Assembly: GCF_000423065.1 (NCBI RefSeq)
Contig: NZ_AUHG01000011.1
Coordinates: 744,001-808,000 of the forward strand
Origin: Christiangramia echinicola DSM 19838
GTDB lineage: Bacteria; Bacteroidota; Bacteroidia; Flavobacteriales; Flavobacteriaceae
Direction: 5' to 3'
DNA: 64,000 bases
A program made the position numbers and the translations under genes. The first letter of the stretch is position 1. Each line of letters starts with the position of its first letter. Under the pieces are notes generated by a model. That model made no database searches. It was not told where the DNA came from and saw only the letters and a list, made by a program, of their open reading frames with translations. Positions 8,972 through 17,147 of this stretch are shown piece by piece.

Positions 8972-9997
8972 ATGAAAACATTTAAATTTTATTTGGCAAC
9001 AATCGCCGTGTTCGCTCTGTTGCTCACTTCCTGTTCTAAGGATGAGGCAGGATCAGCTACCTCGGTATCAGATAATGTGGCAAGTTTAGCGCTTGGACCA
9101 ATCCTTCAGGGAGCAGATTTTAATAGACAACAGATTACTCCAGAAGATACTCCTGAGTGTTCAGGTCTGGATCCCGCTTTTGCACAAATAAGACTGGTTT
9201 ATGGAGATAGCGATACTGAAGTTATAACCATTGTGGCAATTCAAGAAGATGCTCAGGGATTATTCACTGAATATAGTGATGATCTGGAAATTCCTATTCC
9301 TATGGGAGAAACTACGGTATCTGTAACATTAACAGACTTTGTTGTATGGTCAGATGACGGTGGAAGTCCAGGTGAGATAATCTGGGTAGCTCCACGCGAA
9401 GGTAGCGAGTTCGATATGTTCGTTGATGATCCATTGGATAGTGACGAAATTATTCTAAGAGCTGGATCAAAAAATTACGTGAACGTAGATGTAATTTGCT
9501 ATGATGATCGTGATGTAAACCTATATGGTTACCAGTTCTTCGACATTACTCCAATTCCACTATATGACTTCTGTATTTTCGCGAACTATTGTTCAGATGA
9601 AGGAAGACACTATACTGCAGATTACACTTTAACTATATATGAGTATGACGCAGAAACTGAAACTGTAGGTGATCAAATTTTCATGGATACTCCTAATAAA
9701 GGAATGATGGAAGATGGAACTCATTGGGCAGATCCATTGTGTGCTGTGATTCCAGGTCCGGGGGATGCAGATTCAGATGAACCATATTTATATTTTGAAG
9801 CAACTTTAAGTGACTGGGCTCCTTATTATACTTCCGAAGATGACGATGAGGATATGATATCCGGAACTCTTACTTGGGATCTAGTTGAATCATTGCTAAA
9901 TAGAGATGGTGATGATGATACTACGAACTACTGGCATATTTTCTTTAATTGTGAAGAAGAAGATGGTCCTAGTGGTTCTGCTATAGAACCACAATAA
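8972..9997 (+). CDS. Array lipoprotein 3, shared domain only
   Basis: This is the shortest array member (341 residues), with lipobox LLTSC and CSKDEA at the mature N-terminus. Residues about 30-205 are the shared domain (AGSKNYVNVDVICYDDRDVN, IFANYC). The rest (EYDAETETVGDQIF through FFNCEEEDG) aligns with the middle part of array protein 4, and the chain stops where the others continue into TSP3 repeats or other modules. It therefore defines the minimal unit of the family. No enzymatic motif is seen. It is very acidic overall. It is flanked by strong hairpins on both sides. Confidence 0.82.
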   Translation: MKTFKFYLATIAVFALLLTSCSKDEAGSATSVSDNVASLALGPILQGADFNRQQITPEDTPECSGLDPAFAQIRLVYGDSDTEVITIVAIQEDAQGLFTEYSDDLEIPIPMGETTVSVTLTDFVVWSDDGGSPGEIIWVAPREGSEFDMFVDDPLDSDEIILRAGSKNYVNVDVICYDDRDVNLYGYQFFDITPIPLYDFCIFANYCSDEGRHYTADYTLTIYEYDAETETVGDQIFMDTPNKGMMEDGTHWADPLCAVIPGPGDADSDEPYLYFEATLSDWAPYYTSEDDDEDMISGTLTWDLVESLLNRDGDDDTTNYWHIFFNCEEEDGPSGSAIEPQ

Positions 9998-10012
9998 TAA
10001 TAGTTTACTAAG

Positions 10013-10044
10013 AACTAACCCGGAATTACCGGGTTAGTTTTTCT
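10013..10044 (+). terminator. Hairpin after array gene 3
   Basis: AACTAACCCGG (10013-10023) pairs perfectly with CCGGGTTAGTT (10029-10039) with an AATTA loop and is followed by a T-tract, giving a textbook intrinsic terminator. The next gene lacks the ACCATTCTAA part of the leader but keeps the AATTATAAACCAATTATT stretch before its ATG. Confidence 0.82.
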
Positions 10045-10080
10045 TAAAACTATTTCCCTATTAATTATAAACCAATTATT

Positions 10081-12138
10081 ATGAGATTTTTAATAAAATA
10101 TCTGGCATTGTTTGCCCTTATATCTCTATTATTTTCTTCTTGTTCTAAAGACGAAACAACAGATATAGCTACAGAAGTGTCAGAGGATGCCGCAAGCATT
10201 TATTTTGGACCTCTTTTGGCCGATTTAAACAATCAGCTAAACAGACAGCAGGAACAGAATATTCCAGAATGTTCTGGTGATGATCCAGTTTACGCTCAAA
10301 TAAAATTAACTTATGGAAATGATAATACTCCTGTAGAGGTTATTGTAGAAATTCTGGAAGATGATCAAGGGCTGTTTACAGCTTATGATGAAGCCTTAGA
10401 AATTCCTATACCATCTGGGGAAACAACAGTATCGGTTTCTTTGAATGAATTTATAGTATGGAACGAAATTGATGATGCGCCGGGAATACCTATATGGGTA
10501 GCACCAAAAAGCGGCAGTGAATATGCTAAATTCGTTTCTGATCCACTTTCTAACGTATTCTCGTTAAGAGCTGGATCCAAAAATTATATAAATGTAGATG
10601 TGATTTGCTATGACGATAGAGATGTAAATCTTTATGGCTACCAGTTTTTCGATATTAATCCAGTTCCTCTTTACGATCTATGCGTTTTTGCAAATTACTG
10701 TACTGATGACGGTAGACATTATACTGCCAATTATAACCTGTCTTTATATGAATATGATGCTGAAGCAGAAGATGGAAAAGGCCAAATGATTTATGCAAAT
10801 GAGACTCCTCAAATAGGTAATGATGAAGGAACTTATTGGGCAGATCCACTATGTGTAGTTATACCAGGTAGTGATGTTGCTTCCAATCTCCCATATTTGG
10901 TAATAGAAGTTTCGTTGCTTGACTGGGAAGGAAATTATATGGCAGAAGAGGATGATGAATCTACCATAACAGTAGAGTTATCCTGGAATATGATCAACAG
11001 TTTATTATCTAATGATGGAGTAAGTTCAGAGTATTGGCACTTCTTTTTTAACTGTCCTGAAAGTGATGGTCCGGGAGAATGTGATTTTGAAGATCCTGAA
11101 GCCGATTGTGATTCTGATGGAACAATCAATGGTGAAGATAATTGCCCTAATATTTCAAATCGCGATCAAGCCGATTTAGATGGTGACGACGTTGGAGATG
11201 TGTGTGATGATGATCGGGATGGAGATGGAACAGATAATGAATCAGACCCATGTCCAGACGATCCAAATGATGCCTGTGCTGACGAATGTGCAAATAGCGG
11301 TGGTGATACTGATGGAGATGGTATTTGTGATGATGATGATAATTGTCCAAGTGATGCAAATCCAGATCAGGAAGATTTAGACGGTGATGACGTTGGAGAT
11401 GCATGTGATGACGACCGAGATGGAGATGGAACAGATAATGAATCAGACCCATGTCCAGACGATCCAAATGACGCCTGTGTAGATGAATGCGCAAATAGTG
11501 GTGGAGATAGCGATGGAGATGGTATTTGTGATGATGATGATAATTGTCCTAATGATGCAAATCCGGGTCAGGAAGATTTAGATGGTGATGACGTTGGAGA
11601 TGTGTGTGATGATGACCGAGATGGAGATGGAACAGATAATGAATCAGACCCATGTCCAGACGATCCAAATGATGCCTGTGCGGAAGAATGTGCAAATAAT
11701 GGCGGAGATTCCGATGGAGATGGAATTTGCAATGATGATGATAATTGTCCAAATGAGAATCCAGATCTGGATTACGACATGGATGGTTGCGAAGACATAC
11801 CTGATTCTTGCGAATTCATTACTGATAATGATTGTAGCTTCCTTATTTGGGATCAAACTACCGCTTCAGGAGGGAATCCTATCTATGGAATTGATTTAGA
11901 TAATGAGAACATTGGTAGTGTAGAGATACAAATAAATGGAGATAGTGATGTCGAAATAGATTTCAATTTAGATATCGATTACTTATTAGATGATATCTAT
12001 ATAGTTCTTGATGACGGAACTACCAGATGTGCATCTAACCTCGGGCAAGGATTAAATAATTTTGTCTTTGAAGGTACATTCTCAGAGCAACAATCGATTT
12101 TAATCTACGCGAATGTTTGCCCGGCGACGGCAAACTAG
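10081..12138 (+). CDS. Array lipoprotein 4 with long TSP3-type repeats
   Basis: This 685-residue lipoprotein has lipobox LFSSC and a CSKDET mature start. The shared domain spans about 35-210. From about residue 338 to 560 it consists of aspartate-rich thrombospondin type 3 repeats, in which a 67-residue unit (beginning DLDGDDVGD) is repeated almost exactly three times, encoded by a 201-bp DNA repeat. The C-terminal ~110 residues (CSFLIWDQTTASGG onward) form an unrecognised domain with a beta-like pattern and a DDIYIVLDDG segment. Calcium binding by the repeats follows from the family; the biological role is unknown. It ends the array and is followed by a strong terminator at 12225. Confidence 0.85.
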   Translation: MRFLIKYLALFALISLLFSSCSKDETTDIATEVSEDAASIYFGPLLADLNNQLNRQQEQNIPECSGDDPVYAQIKLTYGNDNTPVEVIVEILEDDQGLFTAYDEALEIPIPSGETTVSVSLNEFIVWNEIDDAPGIPIWVAPKSGSEYAKFVSDPLSNVFSLRAGSKNYINVDVICYDDRDVNLYGYQFFDINPVPLYDLCVFANYCTDDGRHYTANYNLSLYEYDAEAEDGKGQMIYANETPQIGNDEGTYWADPLCVVIPGSDVASNLPYLVIEVSLLDWEGNYMAEEDDESTITVELSWNMINSLLSNDGVSSEYWHFFFNCPESDGPGECDFEDPEADCDSDGTINGEDNCPNISNRDQADLDGDDVGDVCDDDRDGDGTDNESDPCPDDPNDACADECANSGGDTDGDGICDDDDNCPSDANPDQEDLDGDDVGDACDDDRDGDGTDNESDPCPDDPNDACVDECANSGGDSDGDGICDDDDNCPNDANPGQEDLDGDDVGDVCDDDRDGDGTDNESDPCPDDPNDACAEECANNGGDSDGDGICNDDDNCPNENPDLDYDMDGCEDIPDSCEFITDNDCSFLIWDQTTASGGNPIYGIDLDNENIGSVEIQINGDSDVEIDFNLDIDYLLDDIYIVLDDGTTRCASNLGQGLNNFVFEGTFSEQQSILIYANVCPATAN
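11173..11757 (+). repeat. 201-bp tandem repeat (about 2.9 copies) inside array gene 4
   Basis: Near-identical units start at 11173, 11374 and 11575, each opening GATTTAGA(T/C)GGTGA, with a period of exactly 201 bp (67 codons). The third copy diverges after about 11745. The period is a multiple of three, so recombination between units would lengthen or shorten the protein stalk without breaking the frame. Confidence 0.88.
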
Positions 12139-12150
12139 TATTTAAATTAT

Positions 12151-12196
12151 AATCCGCATATATTATTTGACCGGGGGGTGACTAATTTTGCGGATT
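12151..12196 (+). other. Inverted repeat upstream of the array terminator
   Basis: AATCCGCA (12151-12158) pairs with TGCGGATT (12189-12196) around a 30-nt loop, shortly after the array's last stop codon. It has no T-tract, so it may be an accessory 3' structure rather than a terminator. Confidence 0.4.
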
Positions 12197-12224
12197 AATA
12201 CCCATTCCAATGTGGAATGTGTGG

Positions 12225-12257
12225 AGCTGTCCGGATTTATCCGGACAGCTTTTTTTT
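12225..12257 (+). terminator. Intrinsic terminator ending the lipoprotein array
   Basis: AGCTGTCCGG (12225-12234) pairs perfectly with CCGGACAGCT (12241-12250) around ATTTAT, followed by seven or more T. It lies about 87 bp after the stop of array gene 4. Confidence 0.88.
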
Positions 12258-12588
12258 ATAGTAAAAATTAAATTTGTTTTCGAGGTTAAATAAATATTCT
12301 ATGTTAGTTGCTGTAATTCAGTTGTTTAAAAGTAGGAGATGTCTTTCAAAAAATCTTAAACCCTTTTAAAGATAAGACCTTACAACGTTCATAAATATAT
12401 TTTCTTCGTCTAATTTTTTAACTCTATAAATAAAATCAGAATGGATAATAACCATATATGTAGGAATTTAATTGTTAAAAAATTAACTTAATGTGAAGTT
12501 AAAAATTTTGGTACAAACCTTGTAAATCACTGAATGAAAAATTGATAAGAATAGAATTATTAGAAACTTAAAATTAAAAGACCTACTT
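12258..12588. other. Intergenic region upstream of the first astacin gene
   Basis: This is about 330 bp of AT-rich DNA between the array terminator and the first astacin-like gene. It should contain that gene's promoter, but no convincing TTTG/TAnnTTTG pair was found. Just before the ATG is CCTACTTATGA, also found before the second astacin gene. Confidence 0.35.
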
Positions 12589-13635
12589 ATGAGAAAATTG
12601 AAATTATTCTTCTGGCTACCAGCTTTATCTATAATAGCTTGTAGCGATGACCCCGTAACAGAAGAGATTCCAGTTGAAAACCAAAACAAAATTGAAACCT
12701 CAAACGTAAATGATCCATTAGTTGAAGTAGCCTATCCTGACTCCAAAGGTACTATTACAGATATATATTATACCGGAATGAAATTGCCAGTGGAGAACGT
12801 AAATGGTAAGTATATTTATCAGGGAGATATCATTATTCCAAAATCAAAAGCTTCTAAGAGCCCTGTTCAATTGGTATATGAAAAAGGTGAAGCTCCTGCC
12901 CAAAAAAGTGTTGGACGTACCTCTGCTTACTGGACAGATAACACCGTATATTATGATATAGATGGTAGCTTACCTGATAAAGATCGTGTATACGATGCGA
13001 TAAGTCACTGGGAAGCTAATACTAATCTTGAATTCGTAAAGCGTTCTGGCCAGTCTAATTATATTTATTTCACTCCTGGTTCTGGCTGTTCTTCATACGT
13101 AGGGATGACTGGCGGGAAGCAGAATATTACGCTTGCAAGCGCATGTTCTACCGGAAATACAATTCACGAGATAGGTCATGCTGTTGGTCTATGGCACGAG
13201 CAGAGTCGTGTAGATAGAGATAAGCATATTACGGTTCACTTTAATAATATTCAGAGTGGTCGCGAATATAATTTTGAAACATATGCCAGCGCTGGATATG
13301 ATGGAGACGAATTTACTACCAATTTAGATTTCGGTTCAATAATGATGTATAGTCCTTATTCTTTTTCAAAGAATGGTGAACCTACTATAACTAGAAGAGA
13401 CGGATCTTTATACAGTGCGCAGAGAAGCGCGCTTTCTAGCGGCGATATCCAGGGTGTAAACTCTATGTATCCAACTGGAGGTGGTGGATCAACAGGTGGT
13501 AATAATTATATAAATGGTGAATACTATACGATCGAAGGCTTAACGGTATTAAGATATTTGGATGAATGGTGGTACGATACCAGATTTGGATGGAGAAAAG
13601 TAAAATTAGTCAACGGAAATTGGGAATGGGCTTAA
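12589..13635 (+). CDS. Astacin-like (M12A) metalloprotease lipoprotein 1
   Basis: The zinc site HEIGHAVGLWHEQSRVDRD begins at residue 193 and matches the astacin signature HExxHxxGxxHE. The Met-turn SIMMYSPYSFS follows about 55 residues later, and the conserved N-terminal ...WTDNTVYYDID and HWE motifs are present. A signal peptide with lipobox SIIAC and a CSDDP mature start predicts an envelope or surface lipoprotein. A pro-region lies between residues 20 and 105. After a glycine-rich linker the protein ends in a 40-residue tail (NGEYYTIEGLTVLRY) shared with the next gene. It lies immediately downstream of the lipoprotein array; array proteins could be substrates, but this is untested. Confidence 0.93.
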   Translation: MRKLKLFFWLPALSIIACSDDPVTEEIPVENQNKIETSNVNDPLVEVAYPDSKGTITDIYYTGMKLPVENVNGKYIYQGDIIIPKSKASKSPVQLVYEKGEAPAQKSVGRTSAYWTDNTVYYDIDGSLPDKDRVYDAISHWEANTNLEFVKRSGQSNYIYFTPGSGCSSYVGMTGGKQNITLASACSTGNTIHEIGHAVGLWHEQSRVDRDKHITVHFNNIQSGREYNFETYASAGYDGDEFTTNLDFGSIMMYSPYSFSKNGEPTITRRDGSLYSAQRSALSSGDIQGVNSMYPTGGGGSTGGNNYINGEYYTIEGLTVLRYLDEWWYDTRFGWRKVKLVNGNWEWA

Positions 13636-13647
13636 CCAAATAAGATA

Positions 13648-13685
13648 AAATCCCGGTTTGTTTTATCCTAACCGGGATTTTTTAT
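13648..13685 (+). terminator. Terminator after the first astacin gene
   Basis: AAATCCCGGTT (13648-13658) pairs perfectly with AACCGGGATTT (13670-13680) and is followed by TTTTAT, 12 bp after the stop. Confidence 0.85.
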
Positions 13686-13874
13686 GTGTAAATAAAATGT
13701 TAAAGCCACACAGTGTGTAGATAAGCTCCACAGTTAATTTTTTAGGATACTCGAAATTCAAAAATCCTATATTCGATAAAGAGTAAATTTAACCGATTAA
13801 ATACATTATTAATTTCACGGGGTGGTCGAAACCCAAAATTCAATCACTCTTTAAACCACTAAAAACTCCTACTT

Positions 13875-14975
13875 ATGAAAAATCTAAAGTATTTCTTAGC
13901 AGTGCCCTTACTGGCATTTATGTCCTGTAGTGATGATGAAATATCAAATTCTTTATCTCAGGAAAACGAGTTTGAAAAATTCCTTGCTGATGATCTTACT
14001 GAAATTGCTTTTCCCAATAAAACCGGAATTGTATCTGATGTCTATTTCGCAGGTAGAAAACTTCCAGTAGAAATGATTGAAGGGAAGTATGTATATCAGG
14101 GAGATATTTTTCTTTCTGAATCTAGTATTTCTAAAAGCCCGGTAGATTTAGTTTTGAAATCTAATGAAGAGCCTACCGAATTAAGTAAAAGTGTTGGCCG
14201 TACAAAATTCTTCTGGCCAGAGAATACAGTTTATTATGATATAGATCCTGCTTTGCCGAATCAGCAAAGAGTATCTGACGCTATTTCGCATTGGGAATCT
14301 AATACTGCGGTTAAGTTCGTTAGACGTTCTTCAGAATCTAATTACGTTTACTTTACTCCTGGAGGAGGTTGTTCCTCATATGTTGGAATGATAGGAGGAA
14401 GGCAGCCTATTACTCTCGCTGATGGTTGTTCTACAGGGAATACTATCCATGAAATAGGTCATGCTGTAGGATTATGGCATGAACAAAGTAGATCAGACAG
14501 AGATCAGACCATTACTGTTCATTTTGATAATATTATTTCTGGTAGAGAGCATAATTTTTATACTTATGTTCAAGCTGGGTATGATGGTGCAGACTATACT
14601 GCGGGACTGGACCTTGGTTCGTTAATGATGTATAGTTCGTATTCATTTTCAGCGAATGGACAGCCTACAATTACAAGGAAAGATGGTTCAGCATTCTCTG
14701 TACAACGCTCCCAACTTTCAGCCGGTGATCTTGAAGGAATAGAAGTGATGTATCCTGGTGCTACTACCCAGCCGGAACCAACTGAACCGGAGCCAACCGA
14801 ACCAGAGCCTACAGAGCCAGAGCCAACTAATCCTGAACCGGAGTATGTTAATGGTGAATGGTATGTTATTGAAGGTGTAATGGTGCTTAGAAAGGACGAC
14901 ACCTGGTATGTTGAAAAAGGAAAAAATTTAAAAGAAGTAGAGCTGATAAATGGAAGATGGAGATTTGTAAAATAA
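13875..14975 (+). CDS. Astacin-like (M12A) metalloprotease lipoprotein 2
   Basis: This is a clear paralogue of the preceding gene: HEIGHAVGLWHEQSRSDRD starts at residue 192, with Met-turn SLMMYSSYSFS. It has lipobox FMSC and a CSDDE mature start. The main difference is a proline/glutamate linker of repeated PTEPE units (about residues 298-316) between the catalytic domain and the shared 40-residue C-terminal tail (NGEWYVIEGVMVLRK). The two genes also share the CCTACTTATGA sequence at the start codon, so they probably arose by tandem duplication. It is followed by a bidirectional hairpin at 15002. Confidence 0.93.
   Translation: MKNLKYFLAVPLLAFMSCSDDEISNSLSQENEFEKFLADDLTEIAFPNKTGIVSDVYFAGRKLPVEMIEGKYVYQGDIFLSESSISKSPVDLVLKSNEEPTELSKSVGRTKFFWPENTVYYDIDPALPNQQRVSDAISHWESNTAVKFVRRSSESNYVYFTPGGGCSSYVGMIGGRQPITLADGCSTGNTIHEIGHAVGLWHEQSRSDRDQTITVHFDNIISGREHNFYTYVQAGYDGADYTAGLDLGSLMMYSSYSFSANGQPTITRKDGSAFSVQRSQLSAGDLEGIEVMYPGATTQPEPTEPEPTEPEPTEPEPTNPEPEYVNGEWYVIEGVMVLRKDDTWYVEKGKNLKEVELINGRWRFVK
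14773..14832 (+). repeat. Short in-frame repeat encoding the PTEPE linker
   Basis: About four copies of a 12-15 bp unit (CCAACTGAACCGGAG and variants) encode the PTEPEPTEPE linker of the second astacin. Copies differ mainly at third codon positions. A minus-strand open frame through it is a shadow. Confidence 0.7.
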
Positions 14976-15001
14976 TCTGAACCTTGCAGAATGAAGTATT
15001 T

Positions 15002-15028
15002 AAAAGGTCGGTTTAAAACCGGCCTTTT
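15002..15028. terminator. Bidirectional hairpin between convergent genes
   Basis: AAAAGGTCGGTTT pairs with AAACCGGCCTTTT with one G-T wobble and A/T tracts on both sides, so it can serve both the second astacin gene (plus) and the AcpH-like gene (minus), whose stop codon it almost touches. Confidence 0.8.
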
Positions 15029-15622
15029 CTATTTCTCATTAAGTTCCAAAATTTTTTCCTTGCTAAAGACAATGACTTCATCAAAGAAGATCTCGAATTC
15101 AAATTGAAAATCCTGATAATGTTCCTGTAGCTCTTTCGTTGCTAAATGCATATCAGATTTTCTTCCAGTTCTTCTATTCATTCCAGAAAGCACCTTTTCA
15201 ATACCTTCTATAGAAGCGTAACTCAAGAGCCAGTTATCATTGATCATATACGGCAGAAAACTTTTTACTTTTGAAGGTAAGATATCGAAGTTATTTTCTA
15301 ATAGAGCATAGAAATCAAGGGTGTACTTTTCTAATTGCGATCCAGAATATTTTCTCCAGTTGGCTGCCAGGAAGTGATCATAGAAAATATCTACGATAAT
15401 TCCGCTATAGTGACCATAGGTAGAGAAGAGTCTCTTAGTGCTTTGTTTGAAAACAGGATGTGTGTCTGTGTAATAATCTATCGCCCTGTGCAACACAATT
15501 CCTTTTTGAATTTCCTCTGGATATTTCAGGTATTTTTTCCCTTTAATAGAATCGGCCATGAAATTACCGATTTTAATTTGATCATTATCTCCAGATAAAT
15601 AGATATGGGCTAAAAAATTCAT
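15029..15622 (-). CDS. Acyl carrier protein phosphodiesterase family (AcpH-like)
   Basis: This 197-residue protein opens with MNFLAHIYLSG and continues GNFMADSIKG, GIVLHRAIDYYTDTHPVF and IVDIFYDHFLAANW, the arrangement of conserved His/Asp residues typical of the AcpH/DUF479 family. E. coli AcpH removes the 4'-phosphopantetheine arm from acyl carrier protein; in Bacteroidota the in vivo role is less tested. The length matches the family, and it is cytosolic by sequence. It is convergent with the second astacin gene and divergent from glmM. Confidence 0.85.
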   Translation of the reverse strand: MNFLAHIYLSGDNDQIKIGNFMADSIKGKKYLKYPEEIQKGIVLHRAIDYYTDTHPVFKQSTKRLFSTYGHYSGIIVDIFYDHFLAANWRKYSGSQLEKYTLDFYALLENNFDILPSKVKSFLPYMINDNWLLSYASIEGIEKVLSGMNRRTGRKSDMHLATKELQEHYQDFQFEFEIFFDEVIVFSKEKILELNEK

Positions 15623-15695
15623 TTAGGGAAGATACAAATTAAAGAATACCGGGGTTAATTTTTGTTAACTTTTAGAGAGTAACTTTATAGCCATG

Positions 15696-15703
15696 TATAT
15701 TTG
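15696..15703 (+). promoter_or_regulatory. Possible -7 box for glmM
   Basis: TATATTTG matches the Bacteroidota consensus TAnnTTTG and lies 59 bp before the glmM ATG. The nearest TTTTTG (15659-15664) is too far upstream (31 bp) to be a standard -33 element, so the call is tentative. Confidence 0.4.
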
Positions 15704-15761
15704 TGAAATATTGAATACCCTACATTTTAGGAGTAAATCATAGAAAAATAATAAATCAAGA

Positions 15762-17147
15762 ATGACATTAATAAAATCTATTTCCGGAATACGAGGAACC
15801 ATTGGAGGTAAAACAGGCGAAAATTTAACACCTTTAGATACTGTAAAATTTGCCGCGGCTTATGGTACGTGGCTAAAAGCACAATCTAATACCGAAAAAC
15901 TGAAAGTGGTTGTTGGTAGAGATGCCAGAATCTCCGGGAAAATGATCCAGGAGCTTACTATGAATACTTTAACCGGCTTAGGAATAGATGTAATTGATCT
16001 TGGTTTATCTACAACGCCTACAGTCGAAGTTGCTGTGCCATTAGAAAAAGCAGATGGCGGAATAATTCTTACTGCCAGTCACAATCCTAAACAATGGAAC
16101 GCCTTGAAACTATTAAATAGTAAAGGGGAGTTTTTAGACGGTGAAGCAGGAGCAAAGATTCTTGAGATCGCAGAGCAGGAAGGTTTTAATTTTGCAGATG
16201 TGGATGATCTCGGTGAAATTTCAGTGATCGAGGACTATATAGAAAAACATATAGATGAAGTTTTAAAATTGAAACTGGTAGATGCAGATAAGGTTGCAAA
16301 GGCAAATCTAAAAGTTGCTGTAGACGCCGTGAATTCTACCGGTGGTATTGCGATTCCTGCATTATTAAAACGAATGGGCGTTGAGGTTATAGAACTTTAT
16401 TGTGAACCAAATGGTCATTTCCCGCATAACCCGGAGCCATTGAAAGAGCACTTAAAAGATATCTGTGAATTGGTAAAAAAAGAAAAGGCAGATTTCGGTA
16501 TTGTAGTAGATCCAGATGTAGACAGGCTAGCATTTATTGATGAAAATGGTGAGATGTTTGGAGAAGAATATACACTTGTTGCCTGTGCAGATTATGTGCT
16601 TTCCAAAACCCCTGGAAATACGGTAAGTAATTTATCTTCCTCCAGAGCTCTAAGAGATATAACCCAAAAGCACAAGGGTAATTATGAGGCCAGTGCGGTA
16701 GGAGAGGTGAATGTCGTTCAGCTTATGAAAGATAATAATGCTGTTATTGGTGGAGAAGGTAATGGAGGAATAATATATCCAGAAGCGCATTATGGTAGAG
16801 ATAGTCTTGTTGGATCAGCATTGTTCTTAACCTACTTGGCTGAAAATGGCAAGAAGGTTTCTGAGATCAGGAATGAGTATCCTTCCTATTATATGAGTAA
16901 GAATAAGATAGAACTAACACCAGATCTTGACGTTGACGGAATTCTGAAATCTGTAGAAAAAAGGCATTCTAAGGAAGAAATTTCTACCGTAGATGGTGTT
17001 AAGATCGATTTCCCTGAAAACTGGGTTCATCTTCGTAAATCTAACACAGAACCAATCATTAGAATTTATACTGAAGCTAAATCACAGAAGGAAGCTGATG
17101 ATCTAGCACAGAAAATGATTAAAGAGATTAAGGATATAATTTCTTAA
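15762..17147 (+). CDS. glmM: Phosphoglucosamine mutase
   Basis: GlmM interconverts glucosamine-6-phosphate and glucosamine-1-phosphate on the way to UDP-GlcNAc for peptidoglycan and lipopolysaccharide. The alpha-D-phosphohexomutase motifs are present: catalytic phosphoserine loop TASHNPKQWNALK (about 104-116), Mg-binding DPDVDRLAF (from about 250), sugar-binding GEGNGGIIYPEAHYGRD, and the C-terminal phosphate-binding RKSNTEPIIRIY. At 461 residues it has the normal length for Bacteroidota. A mutase with broader hexose specificity cannot be excluded. It overlaps the convergent acyltransferase gene by 4 bp. Confidence 0.92.
   Translation: MTLIKSISGIRGTIGGKTGENLTPLDTVKFAAAYGTWLKAQSNTEKLKVVVGRDARISGKMIQELTMNTLTGLGIDVIDLGLSTTPTVEVAVPLEKADGGIILTASHNPKQWNALKLLNSKGEFLDGEAGAKILEIAEQEGFNFADVDDLGEISVIEDYIEKHIDEVLKLKLVDADKVAKANLKVAVDAVNSTGGIAIPALLKRMGVEVIELYCEPNGHFPHNPEPLKEHLKDICELVKKEKADFGIVVDPDVDRLAFIDENGEMFGEEYTLVACADYVLSKTPGNTVSNLSSSRALRDITQKHKGNYEASAVGEVNVVQLMKDNNAVIGGEGNGGIIYPEAHYGRDSLVGSALFLTYLAENGKKVSEIRNEYPSYYMSKNKIELTPDLDVDGILKSVEKRHSKEEISTVDGVKIDFPENWVHLRKSNTEPIIRIYTEAKSQKEADDLAQKMIKEIKDIIS

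Noticed and set aside
11173-11757. CRISPR array
   Set aside because: Units are 201 bp, contiguous and coding, with no short repeats and spacers.
11147-11899. Open frames on both strands in array gene 4, including His-rich minus-strand ones
   Set aside because: Shadows of the Asp-codon repeats; the His-rich peptides come from reading GAT repeats in reverse.
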